Positions 44,022 to 51,498 are shown, counted from the first letter of the stretch. The stretch: 55,818 nucleotides of DNA from Sulfurovum sp. (GCA_030826885.1 JAUUDF010000010.1:1-55818), one strand, 5' to 3'. The notes: generated by a model from the sequence alone, not told the origin. Numbers and translations: made by a program.

Positions 44022-44028
44022 TTTTGGG

Positions 44029-44096
44029 TCCCACGTTTCACGTGGAAACCCATACGCTTACAGCATTTCAATACAAGTACACACTCACACGCTCAG
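44029..44096. repeat. Palindromic repeat copy A at the left island edge
   Basis: Starts with the hairpin CCACGT-TTC-ACGTGG (44031-44045), then a conserved tail including CATTTCAATACAAGTACACA. It matches 46888-46957 closely in the same orientation, differing mainly in the hairpin and in two-base gaps. It lies directly inside the left gene-end duplication. The spacer 44097-44153 contains nothing further I recognise. Confidence 0.75.
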
Positions 44097-44153
44097 CATG
44101 GGAGCAAAAGAAAAATAAAGTGACATCTTTATAAAGTTGCAATTCTTGTCCAG

Positions 44154-44588
44154 TTAATGTTTTTCATATTTGAAATTCCTCCATATATCCTCTATAGAAT
44201 TATATTTCTTAACACTACTTTGATTACCTTCTATTTTTGTGACGGTAACAACGGTCTTCTCTTCTATACACGATCCAGGCTTATTTTCGTAACCCAAAAG
44301 CTTATAGATCATAATAAGTACGATTATGAAGACTCCCATCCACGAAACGGCTTTATGCAGGAACATCGCCTGCTTTACTCTTTTAGCGTATGGATGCACC
44401 GTTGTAAATCCTTTTATACATTGCAGCCTTGCCCAATAGCCCCACCACAGAGAAATTTTCACACCCTTTTTTAAAATACATATTTCATTGTATAGCTTTC
44501 TTATGAGAAAAAACTCCAAATAAATGCTTATAACGAAGAGCAGGAAAAGCAAGAGTGCAATAGTATAGATCAGTATGTTTTCAAGCAT
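44154..44588 (-). CDS. Island membrane protein (144 aa)
   Basis: A 144-residue protein of unrecognised family, last in the minus-strand island run. Two or more hydrophobic segments are visible: residues about 4-28 (ILIYTIALLLFLLFVISIYL) and about 83-103 (VSWMGVFIIVLIMIYKLLGY). A charged linker between them includes WWGYWARLQCIKGF. The C-terminal 35 residues are polar. Base composition is AT-rich, like the whole island. It begins at the base before the stop of the lipoprotein gene, so the two are probably co-translated. No function can be assigned. Confidence 0.6.
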   Translation of the reverse strand: MLENILIYTIALLLFLLFVISIYLEFFLIRKLYNEICILKKGVKISLWWGYWARLQCIKGFTTVHPYAKRVKQAMFLHKAVSWMGVFIIVLIMIYKLLGYENKPGSCIEEKTVVTVTKIEGNQSSVKKYNSIEDIWRNFKYEKH

Positions 44589-45209
44589 CTATTTCTTTCC
44601 TGGTCTAATTACATTTTCCAAAGAAAAATCACCAATTGTTCCGAAATCTTTCACCTTTTGAACTGTCTTTACCTGTCCATAGTCCTTTGCATATGAAATT
44701 AAAAAAGTGGAGTTTCCTGTCTCACATTCGATAGTTATTGCTTCCTTTTCTCTTTCTTCCACTTTTATTTTGGAGGTGTTGTAAATTTTGCATAGTATTT
44801 CACTGTGAGGTGGAGGTACAGGAGAAAATGTTTTGGAACTGTACCACTCTTTTTGGGTTAACGATATGATCGGATATTTACTTTCCGTACCCCGATATAG
44901 TTTGTTTTTGGTGGCACAGAGAATATCTCTATGTTCTCCTTCCTGCTTACCGTTGTTTATAGGTGAAACCATAAAGGTCACACAGGTTTCTGCTTGACTT
45001 TTTGTCCGTTTGACAATAGTTTTTCTTTCTTTTTTGTTATTTGTATTTTCGAAATTGAATCGACTGATGTACACCGTTCCTGTTTCACCCACAGGTAAAT
45101 ATTCTCTAAGATCAATTGTTTTGTATTGTTGCTTCCACGAAGAGCACCCGACCATCAGCATGCTCACTGCAATACATAGGAAAATTCTTTTTTTATTCAT
45201 TTTTTTCAC
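44589..45209 (-). CDS. Island lipoprotein (206 aa)
   Basis: A secreted lipoprotein: basic start MKKMNKKR, hydrophobic segment IFLCIAVSMLMV and lipobox LMVGC at about residues 18-22. The residue after Cys is Ser, which favours outer-membrane sorting by the usual rule. An alternative start at the second Met gives the same signal. The mature part has four more Cys (for example ETCVTF, DILCAT and IECETG), possibly forming disulfides, and is beta-rich. I recognise no domain. It follows a membrane-protein gene by 6 bases in the island operon. Confidence 0.65.
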   Translation of the reverse strand: MKKMNKKRIFLCIAVSMLMVGCSSWKQQYKTIDLREYLPVGETGTVYISRFNFENTNNKKERKTIVKRTKSQAETCVTFMVSPINNGKQEGEHRDILCATKNKLYRGTESKYPIISLTQKEWYSSKTFSPVPPPHSEILCKIYNTSKIKVEEREKEAITIECETGNSTFLISYAKDYGQVKTVQKVKDFGTIGDFSLENVIRPGKK

Positions 45210-45215
45210 TTTTAC

Positions 45216-45599
45216 TCACTCATAGTTTTTCCAATAAACCTTAACATGATCCAATAGACAAGAAGATTCAATATATAATTCATCAATATTTTGGATATCT
45301 ACTGTATTATCTAACAAAAAATTCAATCTTATATCTTCATTTGATGCCTTCATTTTCAGGACTTTTACAAACAATATAACAAAAACCCATTGAAATAACC
45401 CAAGTGTGCCAACTATCAAAAGACTTGTGACCCCACCATTGGGATATATGTCCCAACCAAAAACAGATAATGGCAAACCTGTGATCGTCAAATAAAAAAA
45501 GCCGCTAATACCATATTCAGGATCTATCTGAGCTATACCTATCCAGAACAATATCCAAATAAGATATACAACAGCAAGTTTAAATATGGTGTTCTTCAT
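45216..45599 (-). CDS. Island membrane protein (127 aa)
   Basis: A 127-residue protein with about three hydrophobic segments: residues about 5-23 (FKLAVVYLIWILFWIGI), 30-48 (GISGFFYLTITGLPLSVFG) and 57-80 (VTSLLIVGTLGLFQWVFVILFVKVL). The C-terminal 40 residues are polar and acidic. No motif is recognised. Its start codon shares one base with the stop codon of the preceding 104-residue gene, indicating translational coupling in the island operon. Confidence 0.6.
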   Translation of the reverse strand: MKNTIFKLAVVYLIWILFWIGIAQIDPEYGISGFFYLTITGLPLSVFGWDIYPNGGVTSLLIVGTLGLFQWVFVILFVKVLKMKASNEDIRLNFLLDNTVDIQNIDELYIESSCLLDHVKVYWKNYE

Positions 45600-45913
45600 T
45601 ATGATTTACCGTGATTTATAATTCTTTCATATTCCTCTTTTGCATCATCATCTATAATGATTTTGACTGGGTTTGCCCAATGTGCATTGCTGCCTTTTTT
45701 CTTCACTCCTGAAACCCAATACTCATCATTTGTATCTTCACAAAAATGATTGCCGGCTATACCACCACCTTTTACTCTTTTTAGTGTTTTGTTTTGGTAA
45801 TAAATCGTTTTACCCGTTTTTGAAAAAGTAACCCAGCCAATTCGCGCTTCACCGGTAGATTTATTTTCAACATACATAACTCTTCGTTTCAAATTTTTCG
45901 TCAGTTGGCTCAT
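45599..45913 (-). CDS. Small island protein of the family often mislabelled as DXS
   Basis: A 104-residue soluble protein. ARIGWVTFSKTGKTIYYQNK, GGGIAGNHFCE and the close EYWVSGVKKKG match my recollection of a small family that databases often label 1-deoxy-D-xylulose-5-phosphate synthase, although it is far too short for that enzyme and lacks its motifs. Members tend to occur in accessory and interbacterial-competition regions, which fits this setting; the role is unknown. Its start overlaps the stop of the 192-residue gene by four bases (ATGA). Confidence 0.6.
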   Translation of the reverse strand: MSQLTKNLKRRVMYVENKSTGEARIGWVTFSKTGKTIYYQNKTLKRVKGGGIAGNHFCEDTNDEYWVSGVKKKGSNAHWANPVKIIIDDDAKEEYERIINHGKS

Positions 45914-46488
45914 TTTCCCATTCTCATATTATTCAATGGCGGATGTGTATTTGACATATCACCAAACAAAGAAATATCTATTACAGATTTATTGTCATCC
46001 AAAACAAAGATTAAGCGAAGGTTTTTCACTATTTTCCCTTCACCTTTGTACGTCAAGACCGTCTCATTCTTTGAGACTTTTCTTATAAGATCAGGTTCTC
46101 CGTATTGAGCAATTATTTTATTTTTTGAATCACCCAACCTGATTCCTCTTGGTGTTTCAACAGTTATGTTAAAGTCAGGCAATGCTCCGGTTTCATCCCT
46201 ACAAACGGATACATCTTTTTCCTGCCTAAGCGCAATATATGTAATAAATGATTTAGACCAGGGATTTTCGGTAAACGTTATAACTTCAAGCTTATCCTGA
46301 TTGCAGGCTTCATATAGCACTTCACCAAGTATCAATTTGTGCCTGTAGATATTTGGATAACGTTTATATAGTTTTTGGACTGTAGTTCCAAGCTGAATAC
46401 CTATTAAGCTATCTTCTATGGCATATAGGTCATTTTTCAAAAATAAACAAAACAGGAATATAAAAAGAAAATTAAAATTTACTTTCAA
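45910..46488 (-). CDS. Island secreted protein with two related repeats (192 aa)
   Basis: A 192-residue protein with a signal peptide (FNFLFIFLFCLFLKNDLYA). The mature part has two similar pieces: IGIQLGTTVQKLYKRYPNIYR near the start and IRLGDSKNKIIAQYGEPDLIR about 90 residues on. The second has the G-x-(S/T)-x3-(I/V)-x2-x-(Y/L)GxP pattern of small SmpA/BamE-like envelope modules. Two Cys, one in each part, could bond. The family is not named with confidence. It is coupled to the next gene by a four-base overlap. Confidence 0.6.
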   Translation of the reverse strand: MKVNFNFLFIFLFCLFLKNDLYAIEDSLIGIQLGTTVQKLYKRYPNIYRHKLILGEVLYEACNQDKLEVITFTENPWSKSFITYIALRQEKDVSVCRDETGALPDFNITVETPRGIRLGDSKNKIIAQYGEPDLIRKVSKNETVLTYKGEGKIVKNLRLIFVLDDNKSVIDISLFGDMSNTHPPLNNMRMGK

Positions 46489-46505
46489 AATTAACCCCTC
46501 ATTTT

Positions 46506-46865
46506 TTATTCATTATAGCTTTTTTCAGAAGAAAAAACTTTTCTTGACAGATATAGATATGTTTTATGACTAACATCCATTATAAGCATTAAAGCCAAAG
46601 CATAAGCCCAACCAAACAAATAGCTAAAGGCTACCGCTGCACCATCACTGTTCGCAACCTTTTCGGCAATCTTTTCTGTCGGTGCATACTGAATTGAATA
46701 TTCCTGCATTGCCAATACCGATAGAAATATGATTATCCAGCCAGACATCATCACGATAGGATATCTATATGACCATTTGAGATTTTTTACAAAAACAAAC
46801 ACTATGAATATAAAAATGATCGGTAATAGCCCCAATACTGTTTTTATTGTTTCGTAGAGTTCCAT
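46506..46865 (-). CDS. Island membrane protein (119 aa), first in the run
   Basis: A 119-residue protein with about three hydrophobic segments: residues about 9-28 (VLGLLPIIFIFIVFVFVKNL), 35-54 (YPIVMMSGWIIIFLSVLAMQ) and 79-98 (AFSYLFGWAYALALMLIMDV). The loop near 55-77 is polar. It is AT-rich and of unknown family, the first gene of the six-gene island run. Only the palindromic repeat B and 22 bases separate its start from the helicase-side spacer; no clear promoter was identified. Confidence 0.58.
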   Translation of the reverse strand: MELYETIKTVLGLLPIIFIFIVFVFVKNLKWSYRYPIVMMSGWIIIFLSVLAMQEYSIQYAPTEKIAEKVANSDGAAVAFSYLFGWAYALALMLIMDVSHKTYLYLSRKVFSSEKSYNE

Positions 46866-46887
46866 TTTTTATATCTCTTTTTGTTGT

Positions 46888-46957
46888 TCCCACGTTAGAT
46901 GTGGGAACCCATATGCTTAGTGCATTTCAATACAAGTACACACTCTCCCACGCTCAG
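46888..46957. repeat. Palindromic repeat copy B at the right island edge
   Basis: TTCCCAC and GTGGGAA form a hairpin (46887-46906 region), followed by the same CATTTCAATACAAGTACACA tail as copy A at 44029. Same orientation as copy A. Together they flank the six AT-rich genes. Confidence 0.75.
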
Positions 46958-46994
46958 AACTTGTGTAAGAACATTCTTTTCTCAACTTTTGGAG

Positions 46995-47053
46995 CTTGGA
47001 CTTCAGTCCAAGAGTTCCATTAAATGGAACATTATTTACGGGACTAAAGTCCC
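46995..47053. repeat. Three consecutive small hairpins between the island and the helicase gene
   Basis: CTTGGAC-TTCA-GTCCAAG (46995-47012), GTTCCAT-TAA-ATGGAAC (47014-47030) and GGGAC-TAAA-GTCCC (47040-47053) lie back to back. The stems are 7, 7 and 5-6 bp, all perfect. They follow the helicase stop codon on its strand. They may form a compound terminator or belong to a mobile palindromic repeat. Confidence 0.65.
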
Positions 47054-47118
47054 TACTCCTAAAAAACGATAGTTCTTGCACAGTCTTTCAGCGTAGGCAC
47101 GAAGGAATATAGAGACGA

Positions 47119-47147
47119 GGAACTATCTGGCAGCGGCCTGTCTGTTT
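47119..47147. repeat. Helicase gene 3' end, parent copy of the att-like duplication
   Basis: Contains the last seven codons and the stop of the helicase gene plus four following bases (minus strand). Direct repeat partner of 43993-44021, differing at one base (G here, C there). The gene stays intact at this end, as expected when an element inserts at a gene 3' end and restores it. Confidence 0.85.
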
Positions 47148-48373
47148 CTGTTGCGTCCGCCATTGTGGGGACGTTTGTTGCGGCTTCCCTGCCCTCGTGC
47201 ACCCCTGCCGTTTTGTATGGGTTCGGCTTTAATGCTTGGGTCGGGTCTGAACGCCTCAATGTCCACTTTCTCTATTTTGCTGCCGATGAATTTTTCAATG
47301 CCATGAAGAAGTTTGTGTTCGTCGACACAGACAAGCGAAACCGCTTCTCCCTTCATGCCTGCACGTCCGGTACGTCCAATGCGGTGCACATAGTCTTCGG
47401 GTACGTTAGGCAGTTCGTAGTTCACCACATGCGGCAGCTGGTCGATGTCGATGCCACGTGCGGCAATGTCGGTAGCAACGAGTACACGGACAGTGCGGTT
47501 TTTAAAGTCTGACAATGCCTTCGTCCGCGCGCCCTGACTTTTATTGCCGTGAATGGCAGACGCTTTGATGCCTGACTCTTCAAGCTGCTTGCTCAGCCTG
47601 TTGGCGCCATGCTTGGTTCGCGTAAAGACCAGCACCTGCTCCCACTGTTTTGTTTTGATCAACTGTGAAAGAAGTTCTCTTTTGCGGCTCTTGTCAACAT
47701 GGTGCACCACCTGGCTGATCTGCTCTGCCGTGGTATTTTCCCGTGCCACTTCAATGGTGATGGGACTATGCAGAAGTCCTGAAGCGAGTTTTTTGATTTC
47801 AGGTGAGAAGGTTGCCGAAAAGAGGAGCGTCTGTCTTTTTTGGGGCATCATTTTCATCAGTTTTTTAATATCGTGAATGAATCCCATATCGAGCATTCTG
47901 TCCGCCTCATCGAGAATGAGTACCTCCAGTGCCGAAAAGTCAATGCCTTTCTGCCCTGCAATATCGAGCAGTCTTCCCGGTGTGGCGATGACAATCTCAA
48001 CCCCTTTTCTAAGTGCGGCAAGCTGCGGGTTGATCCCCACACCGCCAAAAATCATGGTTGACTTGAAGGGAGTGTGTTTGCCATAGGTTTTGACACTCTC
48101 GGCAACCTGAGCGGCGAGTTCGCGTGTCGGTGTGAGTACCAGTGCACGGATCTGCTTTGGTTTCATTGTTGGTGAGGTTTTGGCAAGATTTTCGAGCAGC
48201 GGCAGGGTAAATCCGGCAGTTTTGCCTGTTCCCGTCTGTGCTGCGGCAAGGACATCCCTGCCTTCAAGTACGACAGAGATCGCCTGTTTCTGAATGGGTG
48301 TAGGCTCTGTATAGCCCTCTTGTGCAATCGATTTAAGCAAAGGCTCCGAGAGCCCGAGTGTAGTAAATGACAT
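47123..48373 (-). CDS. rhlE: DEAD-box RNA helicase, RhlE type
   Basis: ATP-dependent RNA remodelling protein of 416 residues. Conserved motifs in order: Q motif PTPIQKQAI, Walker [26 protein letters not shown] in [17 protein letters not shown] in [10 protein letters not shown], and the second-domain blocks [23 protein letters not shown] and [10 protein letters not shown]. The C-terminal tail (about 380-416) is basic and rich in Arg, Gly and Asn, a typical RNA-binding tail of the RhlE group, with roles in ribosome assembly or RNA decay. Its last codons are duplicated at 43993. A leader of about 160 bases with hairpins precedes it. Confidence 0.93.
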   Translation of the reverse strand: MSFTTLGLSEPLLKSIAQEGYTEPTPIQKQAISVVLEGRDVLAAAQTGTGKTAGFTLPLLENLAKTSPTMKPKQIRALVLTPTRELAAQVAESVKTYGKHTPFKSTMIFGGVGINPQLAALRKGVEIVIATPGRLLDIAGQKGIDFSALEVLILDEADRMLDMGFIHDIKKLMKMMPQKRQTLLFSATFSPEIKKLASGLLHSPITIEVARENTTAEQISQVVHHVDKSRKRELLSQLIKTKQWEQVLVFTRTKHGANRLSKQLEESGIKASAIHGNKSQGARTKALSDFKNRTVRVLVATDIAARGIDIDQLPHVVNYELPNVPEDYVHRIGRTGRAGMKGEAVSLVCVDEHKLLHGIEKFIGSKIEKVDIEAFRPDPSIKAEPIQNGRGARGQGSRNKRPHNGGRNRNRQAAAR

Positions 48374-48552
48374 AATCTGTGTTTCCTTTTATCCGCTGTA
48401 CGGATGACCAAACCTGCTGACTGCGCTCGGTCCAAGGCTGAAGGTGAGTGTTGTGATATTCTATGAAAAATTCTTTAAAAGAATTGTCCTTCCCGTTGAG
48501 CAGGGAAAATTTGAGAGTTGACCGATAGACACTTAAATTGTACGGAAGTATA
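48374..48552 (-). promoter_or_regulatory. Promoter and structured leader of the helicase gene
   Basis: On the minus strand a TATACT -10 box (48547-48552) would start transcription near 48540, giving a leader of about 165 bases. It contains TTCCC/GGGAA around 48491-48509 and a perfect 5-bp hairpin ATCCG-CTGTA-CGGAT (48391-48405) just ahead of the AAAGGA ribosome site. Long leaders on DEAD-box helicase genes are often autoregulatory; that is inference here. The remainder of 48374-48627 holds the promoter of the divergent TRAP gene. Confidence 0.45.
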
Positions 48553-48593
48553 CCATAACTTTCAGGGTTTTGCTTGATTTGGGTTCAAAACGC

Positions 48594-48599
48594 TATAAT
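48594..48599 (+). promoter_or_regulatory. Probable -10 box for the TRAP binding-protein gene
   Basis: TATAAT in the context ACGCTATAATACA lies 28 bases before the ATG at 48628. It follows the same GCTATAAT pattern as the trpB and sdhA boxes. Confidence 0.5.
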
Positions 48600-48627
48600 A
48601 CACTCAATATCAATCAAAAGGTGTTGT

Positions 48628-49728
48628 ATGAAACGACGTGATTTTCTGTCTGCTACTGCCATAGGTGCCGGTACGCTGGCACTGAGCGGATGCCACAGAG
48701 CCGAAGAGAAAACCAACACAGGTACGGTCAATTTCAACAGGGGCAAAAAAATCACACTCAAACTTGCCACCTCATGGCCGGCACACTTCCCCATTATGGG
48801 AACGGGTGTGGATGCTTTTGCCAAACGCTGTGCCGAACTTAGCGGCGGCACACTGGAGATAAAGGTTTTTGCCAAGAACATTTTGGTACCTGCCATGCAG
48901 GTATTCGATGCCTGTTCGGCGGCACAGATAGATGCATTTCACTCCGGTGTCTACTACTGGAAAGGCAAAAATCCCGCCTTTAGCATCTTTGGCGGTATGC
49001 CATTGGGCTTTTTGAGTGAAGAGATGATTACCTGGTTCAAATTTGGCGGGGGTTATGAGCTATGGCGCGAACTCTACGGAAAGTTCAACCTCTATCCGCT
49101 CATAGGCGGTACCACAGGCCCGCAGATGGGTGGCTGGTTTAAAAAGGAAATCAACACACTTGCCGATCTCAAAGGACTGAAGATGCGTATTCCCGGTCTG
49201 GGCGGAGAAGTAATGAAAAAACTCGGTGTCAACCCGGTACTGCTGCCCGCGGGGGAAATATATACGGCACTTGAACGCGGAACGATCGACGCGACCGAAT
49301 GGGTCGGACCGGCACTTGACAGCATGATGGGCTTTGCCAAGGCAGCCCCCTACTACTACACCGGCTGGCATGAACCCGGCTCCATTCTTGAACTGACCTT
49401 CAACAAAACACGCTGGGAGAAGCTCAGTCCGGAACATCAGGCGATCATTACCGCCGCAAGCGAAGAGATGACCACTACGATGCTGCAGGAGTTCCGTTAC
49501 AAAAATGCCAAATCCCTGCAGGAGCTGCCCAAAAACGTACAGATAAAAAGCTTCCCACCGGAGTTCTTCACTGCTGCAAAGAAAGCGTTAAAAGAGGTAC
49601 TTGCGGAACAGAGCGAACAAAGTGCCGACTTCAAGCGTGTGCTCGAGAGCTATAATGCCTTCTATGCATTGAACAAACCGTGGAACGACATCAGCACAAA
49701 ACACCTGCTTGAAATCAGAGATGCATAA
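48628..49728 (+). CDS. TRAP transporter substrate-binding lipoprotein (DctP/TakP-like), Tat-exported
   Basis: A 366-residue periplasmic binding protein. The N-terminus MKRRDFLSATAIGAG is a Tat signal and LALSGC is a lipobox, so it should be folded before export and anchored by lipid. The mature domain has the DctP-type blocks LKMRIPGLGGEV (substrate Arg) and GTIDATEWVGP (TakP-like Glu/Trp), suggesting an organic acid ligand such as a 2-oxoacid. No TRAP membrane subunits (DctQ or DctM) are encoded next to it. An ATG at 48574 would put coding sequence through the promoter, so 48628 is chosen. It is followed 13 bases later by a Tat-exported transglutaminase-like gene. Confidence 0.88.
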   Translation: MKRRDFLSATAIGAGTLALSGCHRAEEKTNTGTVNFNRGKKITLKLATSWPAHFPIMGTGVDAFAKRCAELSGGTLEIKVFAKNILVPAMQVFDACSAAQIDAFHSGVYYWKGKNPAFSIFGGMPLGFLSEEMITWFKFGGGYELWRELYGKFNLYPLIGGTTGPQMGGWFKKEINTLADLKGLKMRIPGLGGEVMKKLGVNPVLLPAGEIYTALERGTIDATEWVGPALDSMMGFAKAAPYYYTGWHEPGSILELTFNKTRWEKLSPEHQAIITAASEEMTTTMLQEFRYKNAKSLQELPKNVQIKSFPPEFFTAAKKALKEVLAEQSEQSADFKRVLESYNAFYALNKPWNDISTKHLLEIRDA

Positions 49729-49741
49729 GGAGAGCAACACC

Positions 49742-50836
49742 ATGAAAACAGATAGACGGGACTTTTTACACTATGCTACCCTGCTTGCAGGTGCAGCCTG
49801 TTGCCCTACTCTAACGTGGGCTGAAACAACGAATGAGAGTAGACGCTTCAACCTGCAGTTCGATTTTAATATTAAATACGATGAACCTGCTTTCCCTGCC
49901 CGTCTCTGGGTACCGCTTCCCGAGTATCGCAGCTACCAAAAGGTGCGTGAACTCACATTTGGCGGAAACTACAATGCATTTGAGTTTAATACACAAAACC
50001 CCTATGATGCACGTACCTTCTATGCGCAGTGGGAAAAAAGCGCTACCCCAAAAAAACTTTCAATTCAGATGGAAGTGGAGACCATGGAAAGAAGCGTGCC
50101 GCTGGAAAAGATCGTCAAGGCGAGCAGGCGCAACCTGCCTATCCCCGAAAAGGCAGCACTTTATCTTGAACCGAGTGCGCACATTCCTACAGATGGGAAG
50201 GTCAAAGCCAAAGCCGATGAACTCACAAAGGGTCTTATCGATCGTTTTGAACGTGTAAAAGCCATTTATGACTGGGTTACCGAAGTGACCTTCCGAGACC
50301 CCAAAGTCATCGGCTGCGGTATAGGTAATGCGGGTAAGATGATGCAAAGCGGCTACTTTGGAGGAAAGTGCACCGACATCTCCTCTCTCTTTGTAGCACT
50401 CCTTCGTGCGGCGGGTATTCCTGCACGTGAAGTATTCGGCATTAGACTCGGAAAGTCACACTTCTCCAAAGCCCTTGGAAAATCGAATGCAAACGGCTTT
50501 GCCGACATTACCACATGGCAGCACTGCCGTGCCGAGTACTACATTCCCGGTGCGGGGTGGATACCCTCAGACCCAGCGGACATAACCAAACTCGAACTCG
50601 TAGAAAAAATAGGCTACAACAACGAACGTACACAGGCACTTAAAGCACGCTATCTGCACAGCTGGGAGATGAACTGGATAGGCTTCAACCATGCCCGTGA
50701 CTTCATACTCTCCCCCAGACCCGAACAGTATCCGCTCAATATGTTCGGCTACCCCTATGCAGAAGTGAACGATGAAGTGCTCGACTACTACAACCCTGAG
50801 CAGTTCGCATACCGGTTTACCTCCCAGGAAGTGTAG
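49742..50836 (+). CDS. Tat-exported transglutaminase-like protein
   Basis: A 364-residue periplasmic protein with a Tat signal (MKTDRRDFLHYATLLAGAACC). The transglutaminase-like Cys-His-Asp triad is visible: Cys in YFGGKCTDISSLFVALLRAAG (near residue 216), His in TTWQHCRAEYY, and Asp in PSDPAD. Such proteins are papain-like hydrolases or peptidases; cross-linking is not implied. An upstream ATG at 49709 overlaps the preceding gene; the ATG at 49742 has AAGGAG and starts the Tat signal. It forms a likely operon with the TRAP binding protein and the merTP pair (next start 3 bases on). Confidence 0.85.
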   Translation: MKTDRRDFLHYATLLAGAACCPTLTWAETTNESRRFNLQFDFNIKYDEPAFPARLWVPLPEYRSYQKVRELTFGGNYNAFEFNTQNPYDARTFYAQWEKSATPKKLSIQMEVETMERSVPLEKIVKASRRNLPIPEKAALYLEPSAHIPTDGKVKAKADELTKGLIDRFERVKAIYDWVTEVTFRDPKVIGCGIGNAGKMMQSGYFGGKCTDISSLFVALLRAAGIPAREVFGIRLGKSHFSKALGKSNANGFADITTWQHCRAEYYIPGAGWIPSDPADITKLELVEKIGYNNERTQALKARYLHSWEMNWIGFNHARDFILSPRPEQYPLNMFGYPYAEVNDEVLDYYNPEQFAYRFTSQEV

Positions 50837-50838
50837 CC

Positions 50839-51187
50839 GTGGCGGAACAAAAAGAGCAGCGACGCTTCTATGCACTCATTGCCGGTGCAGTCGTATCGGC
50901 CTTTTTGGCAAGCACCTGCTGCCTTGCCCCGCTGCTCTTTCTGCTTTTTGGTGTCAGTGTCTCCTCTCTCTCCTTTCTGCAGGTCTTTGCACCCTATCAC
51001 AGCTATTTTTCCGCTGCAGCAGTGCTTTTGACACTTCTATCTCTGGATAGACTACTTTCGAAAAAAACATACGCGTACCGCCTGCTGCAGCAGACTCTGC
51101 CGATACCATTTGCATTATCTTGTCGCAGGTACGCTCTTCGTCATACTTTTTGTCAGTTACCCGTATTGGATAGACTACTTTGTTTAA
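50839..51187 (+). pseudogene. merT: merT-like transporter gene put out of frame at an A7 tract
   Basis: Starts at GTG 50839 and encodes the first two membrane helices of a MerT-type mercury transporter, with the metal-binding pair in FLASTCCLAPLLFLLFG. At seven A residues (51061-51067) the frame is lost: continuing frame reads into unrelated sequence and runs on into merP. Removing one A restores SKKHTRTACCSRLCRYHLHY and a third helix ending YPYWIDYFV with stop at 51185-51187, about 116 residues in all, the normal MerT length, including the second Cys set. So one extra A has disabled or switched the gene. It could be phase variation, real decay or a sequencing error. Confidence 0.75.
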
Positions 51188-51222
51188 ATCCAAATTCCGA
51201 TATTTGTGTTAAAAGGATCAGC

Positions 51223-51495
51223 ATGAAAAAATATTTTATAATATTAATTTGGCCTCTTCTGCTTCATTCAGCTGAAAAAGAGGTCACTATTGCCATTGAA
51301 GGAATGACCTGTCCTCTGTGTACCACAGCCATCAAACGCAGTCTGAAAAAGGTTGACGGTGTACTCAAGGCGAAGGTCAGGCTCAATACCCAGAAGGCTA
51401 CGGTACGCTTTGATGATACAAAAACAGAAGCCTCAGAACTCCTGGAAGCTGTTGCGCGTGCCGGTTACACGGGCAGACTCATCAGACAACCGTAA
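51223..51495 (+). CDS. merP: Periplasmic metal-binding protein MerP
   Basis: A 90-residue heavy-metal-associated domain protein. A signal peptide (MKKYFIILIWPLLLHSA) precedes the HMA fold with GMTCPLCTTAIKRSL carrying the CxxC pair that binds Hg(II) or another soft metal, and the strand AKVRLNTQKATVRFDD. MerP passes the ion to MerT. Its ATG has AAAAGGA upstream. It also lies in the same frame as the shifted merT reading, which produces an artificial 218-residue fusion; the internal start and signal show that it is a separate gene. No merA or merR is nearby. Confidence 0.85.
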   Translation: MKKYFIILIWPLLLHSAEKEVTIAIEGMTCPLCTTAIKRSLKKVDGVLKAKVRLNTQKATVRFDDTKTEASELLEAVARAGYTGRLIRQP

Positions 51496-51498
51496 CTG

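Noticed and set aside
45599-45913. 1-deoxy-D-xylulose-5-phosphate synthase
   Set aside because: Similar small proteins often carry this label, but at 104 residues the product lacks every thiamine diphosphate and transketolase motif of the enzyme.
51061-51067. Classical -1 programmed ribosomal frameshift at the A7 tract of merT
   Set aside because: A -1 shift leads to the wrong frame. Restoring MerT needs a +1 shift, or one A fewer in DNA or RNA.
50839-51495. A single 218-residue MerT-MerP fusion protein
   Set aside because: The middle part is out-of-frame MerT sequence, and MerP has its own ribosome site, ATG and signal peptide. A frameshift in the A7 tract explains it better.
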